From NCBI GenBank assembly GCA_964538915.1, contig CAZIFB010000002.1:62001-126000 (forward strand): a stretch of 64,000 bases of DNA. Reading direction: 5' to 3'. Positions 18,983 through 27,899 of this stretch are shown in pieces; within the stretch, counting starts at the first letter, position 1, and each line of letters starts with the position of its first letter. The notes under the pieces are model-generated. The model had not been told where the DNA came from, ran no database searches, and saw only the letters and a list, made by a program, of their open reading frames with translations. A program made the translations under genes and the position numbers. Origin of the DNA: JAEUHQ01 sp964538915 (lineage in GTDB: Bacteria; Planctomycetota; UBA1135; UBA2386).

Positions 18983-19255
18983 GTGCGCCGCATCCGTTTC
19001 GTCGTCACCGGTCGAGTTCAGGGTGTCGGCTTCCGCGCGTCCGCGGCGGCCGAGGCCAGGCGGCTCGGCGTGTTCGGGCACGTGCGGAACCGTCGCGATG
19101 GCGCGGTCGAGGGCGAAGCCCAGGGTGAACCGGACCGTGTCGCGTCGTTCGCGGCGTGGCTGCGCCGCGGACCGCCGTTCGCCCACGTCGCGAACCTCGA
19201 CCTTCAGGAGGTCGCGCTCGTCGAAGGCCCCGCGGACTTCGAAGTCCGCCGCTGA
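18983..19255 (+). CDS. acyP: Acylphosphatase
   Basis: 90 residues, the usual size. The active-site loop 'VTGRVQGVGFRASA' supplies the phosphate-binding Arg, and 'GHVRNRRDGAVEGEAQG' carries the catalytic Asn. It hydrolyses carboxyl-phosphate bonds such as in acetyl- or carbamoyl-phosphate. The start is GTG. The last 52 bases overlap the 3' end of the convergent 575-residue gene. Confidence 0.92.
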   Translation: MRRIRFVVTGRVQGVGFRASAAAEARRLGVFGHVRNRRDGAVEGEAQGEPDRVASFAAWLRRGPPFAHVANLDLQEVALVEGPADFEVRR

Positions 19256-20931
19256 CCGCCGGCAGCGAGCTGCCGCAGGGCACGGCGCAACGGAGCGTGC
19301 GCGTCGAGCAGCCGGACGTATTCGGACTCGCGCGGGCCGCCCTTCTTGCGCACGACATCGACGAGGGCCGCGCGCTGCGCCGCCGTCCACGAGGTGATGC
19401 CGGGAAGCAGCAGGATCAGCGGGCTCCAGCGGCGCCACCACAGCTGCTCGTTCTCGTCCCACTTGCGGAAGCCGCGCACGGCGCAGAGCTCGGCGGCTTC
19501 GTCGGCGCACACCTCTTCGCCGCGTTCGCGTTCGGCGCCGAAGCGCTTGCCGAGGAAGTCGGTGATCGCGAGGCCGATGTTCGCCAGCGGGAACACGCCG
19601 ATCACGTCGTCGCGCGCACGGCCTGCCGACCAGTAGACGTTGTGCTCCGCCAGTGCCTTCAACGTCGCGAGCGACGAACGGTGACCCTTGCCCTTCGCCA
19701 TCGCCGCCAGTTCGCGGTCCATGAGTGCGAGCACTTCCGGGTCGCGGGCCCGGAATCCGAGCTTCTGATAGAACCACCACGAGCCCGACTTCAGCCCTTC
19801 GGAGTTGCCTTCGCCCCCGAGCTGGTAGGGATAGATCGTGAACGTGTCGGAGCCGTAGAGCTGCTTCGTGACGCCGAGCACCCGCCCGTACACGAGGCCG
19901 GCTTCGCCGCCGCGCCAAGTGTCGAACACGTTGTAGGCGACTTCCGAACTGCCGAAGAGCCCGCTCGTCAGCACGTAGCCGATCGGGACGCCGTTCTTCA
20001 GCGTCACGTAGGCGTAGACGGCCTCGAGCAGCAGCCGGCGTTCGGGCTTCATGCCGATCACGGCGAACTCGAGTCCGTCGCCGCAGTCGAACAGCCGCAC
20101 GTCGCGCGGATCACCGTACGCGAATGCGTCGAGGTCGCGGTGGCGGAGCACCATCGCTTCGCGCGCGAGCGTCACGATGCACGCACCGGTGGATTCGTCG
20201 ACCGGGATCTCACGGTGGCGGCGGCGGAGTTCGGCGCGCAGGTCGGGGCGTTCGCGCCGCAGCGGCGCCTCTTGGAAGTGCACGGGGCGGCCCGGCAGGT
20301 GCGCCGTCGAGCGGGTCGGCAGCCCCCCGGAGGGCGTGAGGTCGAGTTCGAAGTCGAGTTCGAGCTCCTCGAAGAACGTCTCGCGCTCCTGCTCCGTCGC
20401 GCCGACGCGAGCGCAGCGTTCGACGAGGAAGTCCGCGTCGCTCGTACCCGGACCCGCGAGCCGCCGCACCCAGTCGCGGGCCGGGAGATCGACTTCGTCG
20501 AGTCCGGGCGTCTCCGACCAGGACGCGAACAGAGGCAGTCGCTGGCTCAGCAATGCGTCGTTCGTGTAGTCCTTCCACACGACTCGCAGCGCGCCCGGAA
20601 AACGGTGTGACAGCCAGCGCGCGGTGTTCGCGAAGAACGAGTAGCGCAGCGTGGTGCCGGCGATGCCCGAGTCGGCGAGTGCGCGGCGATGGCGACGCAG
20701 GTCGCGGCGCTGGGCGAAGTCCGCGAGCATCGTGTCGACCTGGGCCAGCACGGCTTCGTCGTCGGGATGCGCCCGCAGGAAGCACAGTGCCTCGTGCAGT
20801 CGCAGCACCGCTCTCGCCGTTGGCAGCGTGCTGCGCGCGAGGCGGCGCAGCAGGTCGAGCTTTGCGGCGCCCGACCCGGCCCCGAAGACCGCCTTCGCCC
20901 GCTCGAGTTGCGCGAGGTCGCGGGCGGTCAT
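19204..20931 (-). CDS. Conserved protein of unknown function, possible GNAT-like C-terminal half
   Basis: 575 residues, cytosolic, no signal peptide. The N-terminal ~250 residues are helical and Arg/Leu-rich. The second half has strands and motifs such as 'GVPIGYVLTSGLFGSSEVAYNVFDTWRGGEA' and 'FTIYPYQLGGEGNSEGLKSGSWWFYQKLGF', the latter resembling the last strands of an acetyltransferase fold. That is only a suggestion. The stop overlaps convergent acyP by 52 bases. The last ~20 residues are low complexity and may be poorly conserved. Confidence 0.65.
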   Translation of the reverse strand: MTARDLAQLERAKAVFGAGSGAAKLDLLRRLARSTLPTARAVLRLHEALCFLRAHPDDEAVLAQVDTMLADFAQRRDLRRHRRALADSGIAGTTLRYSFFANTARWLSHRFPGALRVVWKDYTNDALLSQRLPLFASWSETPGLDEVDLPARDWVRRLAGPGTSDADFLVERCARVGATEQERETFFEELELDFELDLTPSGGLPTRSTAHLPGRPVHFQEAPLRRERPDLRAELRRRHREIPVDESTGACIVTLAREAMVLRHRDLDAFAYGDPRDVRLFDCGDGLEFAVIGMKPERRLLLEAVYAYVTLKNGVPIGYVLTSGLFGSSEVAYNVFDTWRGGEAGLVYGRVLGVTKQLYGSDTFTIYPYQLGGEGNSEGLKSGSWWFYQKLGFRARDPEVLALMDRELAAMAKGKGHRSSLATLKALAEHNVYWSAGRARDDVIGVFPLANIGLAITDFLGKRFGAERERGEEVCADEAAELCAVRGFRKWDENEQLWWRRWSPLILLLPGITSWTAAQRAALVDVVRKKGGPRESEYVRLLDAHAPLRRALRQLAAGGQRRTSKSAGPSTSATS

Positions 20932-20983
20932 GCGCCGTTCGGCGTGGTTCGAGGTCGTCGAGTGGTGCGAGGCAGGTGATCGG

Positions 20984-22888
20984 TCACGGGCAGATGACCA
21001 GCTCGACGCCGTTCGTCATCGAGATGGGCGCCGAGAACGCGCACTGGAACGTGACCGGCAGCCCGACGAGCGGGAGCGCGGGCAGTGGCAGCGGGAAGAA
21101 GGCGCCGCCGCTCGCATCCGCCTGGATCGGGAGCACGCCGACGAACAGGTTCGGGTCGACCAGGAGGATGCCCTCCGGGATCGGAGCGTTCCAGCGACCG
21201 AGCGCGACCGCGTACACACCGGGCGAATTCGCGCCGGCATTGGAGAGCGTCAGGTTGAAGACCGTGCCCGGGCTCAGGCCGCCGCTCGGCACGATCAGCG
21301 AGGTGTTCGTTCCGCCGAGGCCGAGGCCGTACGACTCGGTGCCGCAGACCCAGAACTGCTGCTGCGGGGTCGTCGCGCTGTTGCCCTGACCGTCGGTCGC
21401 GGTCAGCGTGAACGACACCGTGGCGCCGCCCATGATCACCGCCGGCGGCGGCGTGAACACCGCGCGGTACAGGAGCCCGCCGAGGAACTTCATCGGCGTC
21501 GAGCCCGTGGTCACGCCGCCGCGGTGCGCGATCGTCCAGTCCATGGTCGCCGACGCGACCGAGGTCTCGCCGTCGTCGACGAACGAGTCCTGGATCACGG
21601 CGCGCACGACCCACGGTCCGGCCGGGTTGGTCGAGGTCGCGGGCAGCTGTTCGACACGGACGAAGCGCGGCGGTTGCGTGTCCGCGGGCCCGGTGCCGTA
21701 ATAGGCGCGGTTCAGGAACGAGCCGGACTCACCCTGCGCGGTCACGATGTCGTAGATGCCGTCACCGTTCAGGTCGCCGACCGCGACGTCGAGCGTCGAG
21801 TCGACGAGGGGCGAGAACCCGGCGGTCCCGGTCGCGCGCGCGAACGAGAAGGCGCCGTTGTTGACGTAGAGCTTCTCGCCGTTCGATTGCAGCGAGCCGT
21901 TCACGATGTCGAGGTCGCCGTCGTTGTCGGAGTCGATGAACACCCACTCGTTGTCGTCGTCCCCGTTGCCGCCGGTGAGGGCGGACGTGAGGCTCGTGAA
22001 GGACAGGGTGCCCGACGGCACGAGGTTGTTGCGGATGACGCTGTCCGTGAGGCTCGACACCGACAGCATCACGAGGTCGAGATCGCCGTCGTGGTCGAGA
22101 TCGGCTGCTTCCGTCTCGTAGGTGAGTCCGGTACCGGTGGGGAGCAGCGCCGTGTTGACCGTCGGGAAGTGCCCGGTGCCGTCGTTGAGGAAGATCTGCT
22201 GCCCGGACGACTTGCCGCAGTTGACGATGTCGAGGTCCCAGTCGTTGTCGATGTCCGCGAGCACGATGTCCTGCTGGTTCGTCTTCGGCGCCGACACGAC
22301 GTGCGTCGCGGTCACGTTGGTGAAGACGCCCGTGCCGTCGTTCAGGAACAGCTTCAGCTGACCGTTCGTGTTCTCGTCGTTGAACAGCAGGTCGAGGTCG
22401 CCGTCCTGATCGATGTCGCCGTAGGCGCAGCCGGCGGCCGTGAGGACGGCGCCCGCGAGGCGAGTGGTCGATTGGTCGGTGAAGTTGCCGGCGCCGTCGT
22501 TCACGTAGCACCGCTGCTGGCTCGCCCCGTTGCACGAGAAGACGAGGTCGCGGTCGCCGTCGCCGTCGATGTCGAACGCGATCGCCAGCGTCGCCTTGAT
22601 CGCCAGGGTCGGCAGGCGCGTGGCGGTCTCGTCGACCAGTCCGAGGCCGAGCCCGATCTTGTTGATCAGGATCGTCGGCTGGATCGCGCTGCCGCTGGTG
22701 CTCAGCACGAAGCCGTTCGCGAACACCACGTCGAGGTCGGTGTCACCGTCCACGTCGACGAGGATGACGCCTTCGGTCATCACGGTCGGGCCGGTGACGA
22801 GGCCAACCTGCTGCGTGTAGAGGTACTGGGCGGGGAGCGCCGCCGCGGTGAGGGCGATGGCGAGAGCGAGCGGGGTGGTGGGTTGCAC
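20984..22888 (-). CDS. Secreted FG-GAP/VCBS repeat protein
   Basis: 634 residues from GTG 22888, with signal peptide 'LALAIALTAAALPAQ'. At least seven FG-GAP/VCBS-type blades follow, each with a calcium loop such as DVDGDTDLD, DIDGDGDRD, DIDQDGDLD, DIDNDWDLD, DLDHDGDLD, DSDNDGDLD and DLNGDGIYD, consistent with a beta-propeller. After an Ig-like segment ('PPRFVRVEQLPATSTNPAGPWVVRAVI' region) comes a C-terminal module of ~90 residues ending 'LPLPALPLVGLPVTFQCAF...NGVELVICP'. A related-looking ending occurs in the next gene upstream. Likely cell-surface or secreted; ligand unknown. Confidence 0.85.
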   Translation of the reverse strand: MQPTTPLALAIALTAAALPAQYLYTQQVGLVTGPTVMTEGVILVDVDGDTDLDVVFANGFVLSTSGSAIQPTILINKIGLGLGLVDETATRLPTLAIKATLAIAFDIDGDGDRDLVFSCNGASQQRCYVNDGAGNFTDQSTTRLAGAVLTAAGCAYGDIDQDGDLDLLFNDENTNGQLKLFLNDGTGVFTNVTATHVVSAPKTNQQDIVLADIDNDWDLDIVNCGKSSGQQIFLNDGTGHFPTVNTALLPTGTGLTYETEAADLDHDGDLDLVMLSVSSLTDSVIRNNLVPSGTLSFTSLTSALTGGNGDDDNEWVFIDSDNDGDLDIVNGSLQSNGEKLYVNNGAFSFARATGTAGFSPLVDSTLDVAVGDLNGDGIYDIVTAQGESGSFLNRAYYGTGPADTQPPRFVRVEQLPATSTNPAGPWVVRAVIQDSFVDDGETSVASATMDWTIAHRGGVTTGSTPMKFLGGLLYRAVFTPPPAVIMGGATVSFTLTATDGQGNSATTPQQQFWVCGTESYGLGLGGTNTSLIVPSGGLSPGTVFNLTLSNAGANSPGVYAVALGRWNAPIPEGILLVDPNLFVGVLPIQADASGGAFFPLPLPALPLVGLPVTFQCAFSAPISMTNGVELVICP

Positions 22889-22920
22889 GGGACGCTTTTG
22901 GCGGGCAGAGGGAGCGGGGC

Positions 22921-22926
22921 AGTCTA
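22921..22926 (-). promoter_or_regulatory. Putative -10 box TAGACT
   Basis: Minus-strand GGTAGACT, 32 bases before the GTG of the FG-GAP gene. Confidence 0.35.
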
Positions 22927-22998
22927 CCGAGGACCGCGCGCCCGGGGCGGGGGATTGGTGCGGTGACGCGGGCCTCTCCTCGCGCCTCGGCGTCCGCG

Positions 22999-24177
22999 TC
23001 AGCGCAGCACGCCGCCCGCCAGCGGAGTGACCTGGAACGGGAACGCGACGCCACCGGCGGCTTGGAACCAGATCGGTCGGCCGACGAACGGTACGCCGTT
23101 CGGCATGTTCCACGACACGGACAGCGCGCCGTTCGAATCGGTGAGCCACGCCCCGGCGATGAACGAGTTCACGAGGCCGAGCGACAGCGGCTGATCGACG
23201 ATTCCGGGGGCCGGAAACGTGCCGAGGTCGGGGTCGACGAGGATCACGACCAGGTTCTGTGGATCGCCGCGGAAGCGCAGCAGGAACGGGCTGCCGCCTT
23301 GCGGCGGAGCGGGTCGATCGACACCGAGCAGAGGGCCGGGGGGCAGGGTCGTGCATCCCGCGGAGCCCGGGCTCTGCGTGGTGCGCGTGATGCTGCCCGT
23401 CGCCTGCGGTGCGGCGACGGGGCATTGGTTCGTGGCGATCAGGAACGAGTCGCTGATCCAGATCCGCGAACTCGCATCGGCGCGCAGCGCGGGGGCCCCG
23501 GTTCCCTGGGGCGACGCGCCGCCGAGGCACTGGAGCATGCTGCCCTGCAGCGTGGACCCGATGAGCCAGGCGCCGTCGCCGGGCGTCGCGGCGCCGTTGC
23601 CACCGATCGCACTGTTGATCGCGGTGACGTACGAGTTGATCGCCACGAGACCGTGGCCGGTCGCCGCGCTGCCGAGCGCCGCGACGGCGCAGTCCTGCAA
23701 GTGCAGTGCGCCGCCGAGAGCCCACAACGCGGTCGCACCCGTCGCCTGCATCGAGCACTGGTCGAGAGTGACGCGGCCGCTCACCGCGACGCAGTGGCGG
23801 ACGACGGCAGGCCCGACCCAGACGTTGGGAAGGAAGTCGATCCCGATCACGTGGAGCGCCTGACCGGGCGCCGGTGCGAGAACGGTCGCGCCCTCGGTCG
23901 CGAGGCACTGCGGGTTGGTGAGGCAGCCGGGTGCAACGAACTGCGGTTGCCACGTCACGCTCACCGTCCCCGGAGTGAGCGCACGGATCGTGACGCCGAT
24001 CGTCGCCGTGAAGTGCGCGTACGTTCCGCCTTGCACGACGATGAGGTCTCCCGGGCTCGCGAGCTGCAGCGCGTCGCGGATTTCGGGAATGCTCCCGGGG
24101 CCCACGAAGAGCGTGGTCTGAGCCGACGCCGGCGCGAGGAGTGCGCCGAAGAGGCAGAGCACTGGCCAGGAACGCAT
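22999..24177 (-). CDS. Secreted right-handed beta-helix-like protein
   Basis: 392 residues; signal peptide 'PVLCLFGALLAPASAQT'. 'LFVGPGSIPEIRDALQLASPGDLIVVQGGTY' is the classic entry to pectate-lyase-like parallel beta-helix proteins. Short repeated turns follow ('RVTLDQCSMQATG', 'ALHLQDCAVAALGSAATGHG', 'SSRIWISDSFLIA'). The C-terminal ~100 residues ('PFLLRFRGDPQNLVVILVD', 'VPFVGRPIWFQA') form a separate beta domain, similar in plan to the end of the neighbouring FG-GAP protein. No catalytic residues are identifiable, so carbohydrate binding is as likely as cleavage. Confidence 0.8.
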   Translation of the reverse strand: MRSWPVLCLFGALLAPASAQTTLFVGPGSIPEIRDALQLASPGDLIVVQGGTYAHFTATIGVTIRALTPGTVSVTWQPQFVAPGCLTNPQCLATEGATVLAPAPGQALHVIGIDFLPNVWVGPAVVRHCVAVSGRVTLDQCSMQATGATALWALGGALHLQDCAVAALGSAATGHGLVAINSYVTAINSAIGGNGAATPGDGAWLIGSTLQGSMLQCLGGASPQGTGAPALRADASSRIWISDSFLIATNQCPVAAPQATGSITRTTQSPGSAGCTTLPPGPLLGVDRPAPPQGGSPFLLRFRGDPQNLVVILVDPDLGTFPAPGIVDQPLSLGLVNSFIAGAWLTDSNGALSVSWNMPNGVPFVGRPIWFQAAGGVAFPFQVTPLAGGVLR

Positions 24178-24288
24178 GGACGAGAAGCCGAAGCTCGCGG
24201 GGAAGGACGAGCGGGGTCATGAGGACACACCAACCCGTCGCCGGTGGAAAGCCCCTCCCCGAAGACCTGGGCGCGGGGGCCGTTCCGG

Positions 24289-25527
24289 TCAGTGGCCCGC
24301 CAGGGGCACGCCGACGTCCCGAAGGAGAGCGTCGTACCGCTCGAACATCCGGCTCCACCGCCAGTTCGCGCGAACCCATTCGGCGGCTCGGACTCCCGTC
24401 GCTCGCGCAAGGGCCGGGTCGGCGAACCACGCCAGCACCGCCTCGCAAGTACGTTCGGCGCCGTCGGCGATCGCGATGGTCCGCGCGGGAAGGTCGCCGA
24501 GGCCCTGGGCTGCCTGCGGCGAGGAGACGACGGGCAGGCCCATGCTCATCGCCTCGAGGACCTTGTTCTGGACGCCGCGTGCGAGCCGGAGCGGCGCCAC
24601 CGCCACGGCAGCCCGGTCGAACCACGGCGGAGTCGTCGGCACACGACCGGTGACCGTGACGCCGGGCACGTTCGCGAGCGCCTGCACTCTCGGCGAAGGC
24701 TTGCTGCCGACGATCAGCAGGCGTGCGTCGGGAAAGCGCGTGCGAATGGTCGGCCAGCACGCCGCGACGAACCACGTGACGCCATCGACGTTCGGCTCGT
24801 AGTCCATCACCCCGGTGAAGATCGCCGTGTGCGGGTCGCGTTCGGCGTCGCCGCCGCTGGTGAAGTGCTCGACGTCGACGCCGTTCGGCATCACGTCCGG
24901 GACGACGCCCGGGATGCGCGCGACGAAGAGCTCGCGTTCGACATCGCTGACGACGAGCGAGCGGGTGAAGGTGCGGGCGACGCGGTCCTCGAAGCGCAGC
25001 AGCTTCTTCGCCTCACGAGCGTAGATCCACCGACCTAGGCCGCGGCTCGTCGCCGCGTATTGCGCCCACTTGTCCGAGTCGAGTTCCGCGAACTGCATGA
25101 CCTTCGCGCGAGCCGGCGACCGCAGCGCGTACTGTGCCATCGACGACGAGTAGACGTGGATCAGGTCCGTGGTACCGGCCGCGGTCCAGCGGTCGACCGC
25201 TCGCTGCAGGCGCCGATCGCGGAAGAACGGCAGGGTCAGGGCCTCGCCGGACAGGAGGCCGCGCAGGCTCGTGACGCGCCGCTGACGCCGGGACAATCGC
25301 GGCGCGACGACTTCGGCGCAGCGAGCGGAGAGGAACGCGATCCCTTCGGCGTCTCGGTCCTCCTCCTGGAAAGTCCCTAGTCGGATCGAGGCGCCTCGCT
25401 CCAGCAGGTGCTGCAGGAAGTGCCACGTGGTGATGCGATCGCCCCGATCGGGCGGCCACGGCACGCGCTGGCACAGGAACACGACCTCGGGGTTTTTCTG
25501 GCGGTCCGACAATGCAGTTGGCGTCAA
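24289..25527 (-). CDS. GT4 glycosyltransferase, TIGR03087-like (exosortase-system-associated type)
   Basis: 412 residues from TTG 25527, chosen because GGAG lies five bases upstream; TTG codons at 25512 and 25554 are alternatives. The N-terminus 'FLCQRVPWPPDRGDRITTWHFL' is characteristic of the sugar transferases found with PEP-CTERM/exosortase loci. 'FTGVMDYEPNVDGVTWF', 'LLIVGSKPSPRVQAL' and 'GVQNKVLEAMSMGLPVVSSP' mark the GT-B C-terminal nucleotide-sugar site. It starts a cluster with a flippase and two more transferases. No exosortase is visible in the window. Confidence 0.85.
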   Translation of the reverse strand: MTPTALSDRQKNPEVVFLCQRVPWPPDRGDRITTWHFLQHLLERGASIRLGTFQEEDRDAEGIAFLSARCAEVVAPRLSRRQRRVTSLRGLLSGEALTLPFFRDRRLQRAVDRWTAAGTTDLIHVYSSSMAQYALRSPARAKVMQFAELDSDKWAQYAATSRGLGRWIYAREAKKLLRFEDRVARTFTRSLVVSDVERELFVARIPGVVPDVMPNGVDVEHFTSGGDAERDPHTAIFTGVMDYEPNVDGVTWFVAACWPTIRTRFPDARLLIVGSKPSPRVQALANVPGVTVTGRVPTTPPWFDRAAVAVAPLRLARGVQNKVLEAMSMGLPVVSSPQAAQGLGDLPARTIAIADGAERTCEAVLAWFADPALARATGVRAAEWVRANWRWSRMFERYDALLRDVGVPLAGH

Positions 25528-25562
25528 GCTTGCTCCGGCCGCTCCCCGATACAAGACGCGGC

Positions 25563-26435
25563 ATGGCGCTCTCCAGCGGCACTTCGACGAACATCCTCGG
25601 ACTGGTCAACAACACCATCGAGTTGCCCACCATGCCCGAGGTGCTGGTGAAGCTGAACGAGGTGATGGCCAACGTCGACGCATCGGCCGCCGACGTCGCC
25701 AACGTCGTCACGCGCGACCCGGCCGTTTCGACGAACATCCTGCGCATCGTCAACTCGGCGTACTACGGCCTCCAGGTGCGTGTCTCGTCGGTGAACCTCG
25801 CGATCTCCGTCATGGGCTTCAACATGACGAAGAAGGTCGCCCTGAAGGCCGCGGTGTTCTCGGCCTTCGGCAAGCGCCGCGAGAAGATCCAGCACTTCGA
25901 TCCGGTCGCCTTCTGGAAGCACGCGATCTACACCGGCATCGCGGCCCGTGCGATCGGCTCGGCGTCGAGCGTGTTCGCGGACCGGCACCCAGAGGACCTC
26001 TACATCGCCGGCCTGCTGCACGACATCGGCAAGATCATCCTCATGGAGAAGGTGGCGCCGCGCTACCTCGCCATGCTGCGGAAGTCGGTCCAGCAGCAGC
26101 GTGCGGAGACGGAGGTCGAGGTCGAGGACTTCGGCTTCACGCACGCTGACGTGGGTTCGGTGCTCGCGATCAAGTGGTCGCTGCCCGAAGAACTGGCCAT
26201 CGCCATTCGCTACCATCACGCGCCCTCCCGCGACCCCTTCCATCGTTCGCTCTCGTCCCTCATCCATCTGTCCGACCAGCTCGCGTGGCGCGCAGGTCAG
26301 CCATCCACCGTCGGGCCGGTGCTCGCCGCGATGGAGCCGGATGTGTTCGGGCAACTCGGAGTGGACGCCGCGAAGGTCGAGTCGATCCTGCCGCAGATCC
26401 AGGAGGATTTTGCGGCCTCCGAACTGCCCTGGTGA
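25563..26435 (+). CDS. HDOD-domain signalling protein
   Basis: 290 residues, almost entirely one HDOD domain: 'LPTMPEVLVKLNEVM', 'DPAVSTNILRIVNSAYYGL', 'AISVMGFNMTKKVAL', and an HD motif in 'LYIAGLLHDIGKIIL'. HDOD proteins act in signalling, often in cyclic-di-GMP or motility circuits, usually without phosphodiesterase activity. It is divergent from the first glycosyltransferase and directly upstream of the flippase, suggesting control of surface-polysaccharide production; this is inference from position. Confidence 0.9.
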   Translation: MALSSGTSTNILGLVNNTIELPTMPEVLVKLNEVMANVDASAADVANVVTRDPAVSTNILRIVNSAYYGLQVRVSSVNLAISVMGFNMTKKVALKAAVFSAFGKRREKIQHFDPVAFWKHAIYTGIAARAIGSASSVFADRHPEDLYIAGLLHDIGKIILMEKVAPRYLAMLRKSVQQQRAETEVEVEDFGFTHADVGSVLAIKWSLPEELAIAIRYHHAPSRDPFHRSLSSLIHLSDQLAWRAGQPSTVGPVLAAMEPDVFGQLGVDAAKVESILPQIQEDFAASELPW

Positions 26436-26474
26436 CGACCGTGTGAGCGCCGGCTGCGCTCACCCGAGGTGACG

Positions 26475-27899
26475 ATGAACTTCCGTCGCTGGGTCGTCTT
26501 CACGTTCCTCGTGCACGTGCTCGTGCTGCTCGTCGACAAGGGCGGCGGCCTCGTGCTCTACCTCCTCTGCGCCAACCAGCCTGCGCAGCACGGCAAGTCC
26601 AGCGTCGCGGCGTCGTTGCCGTTCATCCTCGGTGCGGTCGCCAACCTGGGCCTCGCCACGTCGCTCGTCTACTTCGTCCGCCGCGGTCGTTACTCGGCGC
26701 AGACCTGCTTCGAGACGTCGATGGGAGTCGCTCTCGTGTGGGGGGGATTCGTCTCGCTGGCGGCGATCCTCGTCACGCTCGGTCTCTTGCCGCAGGTCTC
26801 GGCGGAGTTCGCGTTCGATCCGTGGCTCGTCGTGCCGATCTGCGCCGTGGTTCCGCTGCTCCTGGTGGCGAGCTACGCGAACAGCACGCAGCTCGCGACC
26901 GAGCGCATCCGCGACTACGGCTTCGTGCACGTCGTCACGTCGCTGGCGTTCCTGCCCGCGTTCTTCGTCTTCTACTTCGCGTTCGGGGGCAAGGTGGAGG
27001 GTGTGCCGGCGGGCGTGGCGTGGGGGCGACTGGTGTCGACCGCGGTCGTCGCCGTGGTCGCGTTGTGGCTCGTGCGCAAGGTGGTGAAACTGCGGATCCG
27101 GATCGACCCGACCTTCCTGCGCGTGGGCATCCGGTTCGGATGGAAGGCGAACATCGTCTCCACGCTCACCTACCTGAACCACCGACTCGACCTCCTGGTG
27201 CTGCCCGCGATCTATCTCGCGCACCTCGTCGGCAAGGGTGTGCCGAAGGTGGACGCCGATCGCCTCACCTTCGACCAGGTCGCGTTCTACTCGATGTCGG
27301 TCACCTGGGCCGAGCTCGTGTGGCACTTCCCCGAGGCGATGCGCGATCTCTTCTTCTCGAAGGTCGCGGGCAGTTCCCACGAGCAGGCGCGGACGCTGTC
27401 GCCCGTTCTCGCGCGGCTCGGCCTCGCGATCTCCCTGCTCGGCGCCGTCGCGATCCTGTTGCTGCTCGATCCGGCGATGAGCCTCGTCACCACGCTCGCG
27501 AAGGGCAGCGACGAGAAGTGGTTCACGGACTGGAGCCCGACTGTCGGGAGCTCGCTGCTGGTGCTCGTCCCGGGAACCGTGGCGTTCACGGTCTCGAAGG
27601 TCCTCCAGGCGGATCTCGCGGCTCGCGATCGCCTGCAGACCTGCATCAACGCCCAGGTGATCGTGCTGGTGACGATGCTCTCGCTCGACGTGCTGCTCGT
27701 CCCCGAACACGGCGCAGTGGGCGCGGCCCTGGCGTCGACGACCGCGTACGTGGTGTCCACGGTCTACACGTGCGTCGCGTACGGCCGCCAGACGGGCACG
27801 CCGATCTGGCGGCTGTTGGTGGTCCACCCTGCGGATTTCCGATACATCCGCGAGATCGCCGCCGCGATCCTCGGCAAGCTACGTCGCTCGCGCTCATGA
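26475..27899 (+). CDS. Polysaccharide flippase-like membrane protein (MATE/Wzx superfamily)
   Basis: 474 residues with about a dozen hydrophobic helices. Typical features are the first helix preceded by a short cytosolic N-terminus, a 'SLPFILGAVANLGLATSLVYFVRRG' pair, and a C-terminal half repeating the topology ('GAVGAALASTTAYVVSTVYTCVAYGRQ'). It would flip lipid-linked oligosaccharides across the inner membrane. GAGGTG is placed correctly for ATG 26475. Its stop overlaps the next ATG (ATGA), so it is co-translated with the GT2 gene. Confidence 0.82.
   Translation: MNFRRWVVFTFLVHVLVLLVDKGGGLVLYLLCANQPAQHGKSSVAASLPFILGAVANLGLATSLVYFVRRGRYSAQTCFETSMGVALVWGGFVSLAAILVTLGLLPQVSAEFAFDPWLVVPICAVVPLLLVASYANSTQLATERIRDYGFVHVVTSLAFLPAFFVFYFAFGGKVEGVPAGVAWGRLVSTAVVAVVALWLVRKVVKLRIRIDPTFLRVGIRFGWKANIVSTLTYLNHRLDLLVLPAIYLAHLVGKGVPKVDADRLTFDQVAFYSMSVTWAELVWHFPEAMRDLFFSKVAGSSHEQARTLSPVLARLGLAISLLGAVAILLLLDPAMSLVTTLAKGSDEKWFTDWSPTVGSSLLVLVPGTVAFTVSKVLQADLAARDRLQTCINAQVIVLVTMLSLDVLLVPEHGAVGAALASTTAYVVSTVYTCVAYGRQTGTPIWRLLVVHPADFRYIREIAAAILGKLRRSRS

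Noticed and set aside
21700..22800. Repeated DxDxDGDxD coding segments as a possible repeat array
   Set aside because: They are protein-level FG-GAP calcium loops with variable DNA and spacing, not CRISPR or satellite DNA.
24178..24288. Possible riboswitch or small gene in the 111-base gap upstream of the GT4 gene
   Set aside because: No conserved riboswitch core or credible short protein could be recognised.
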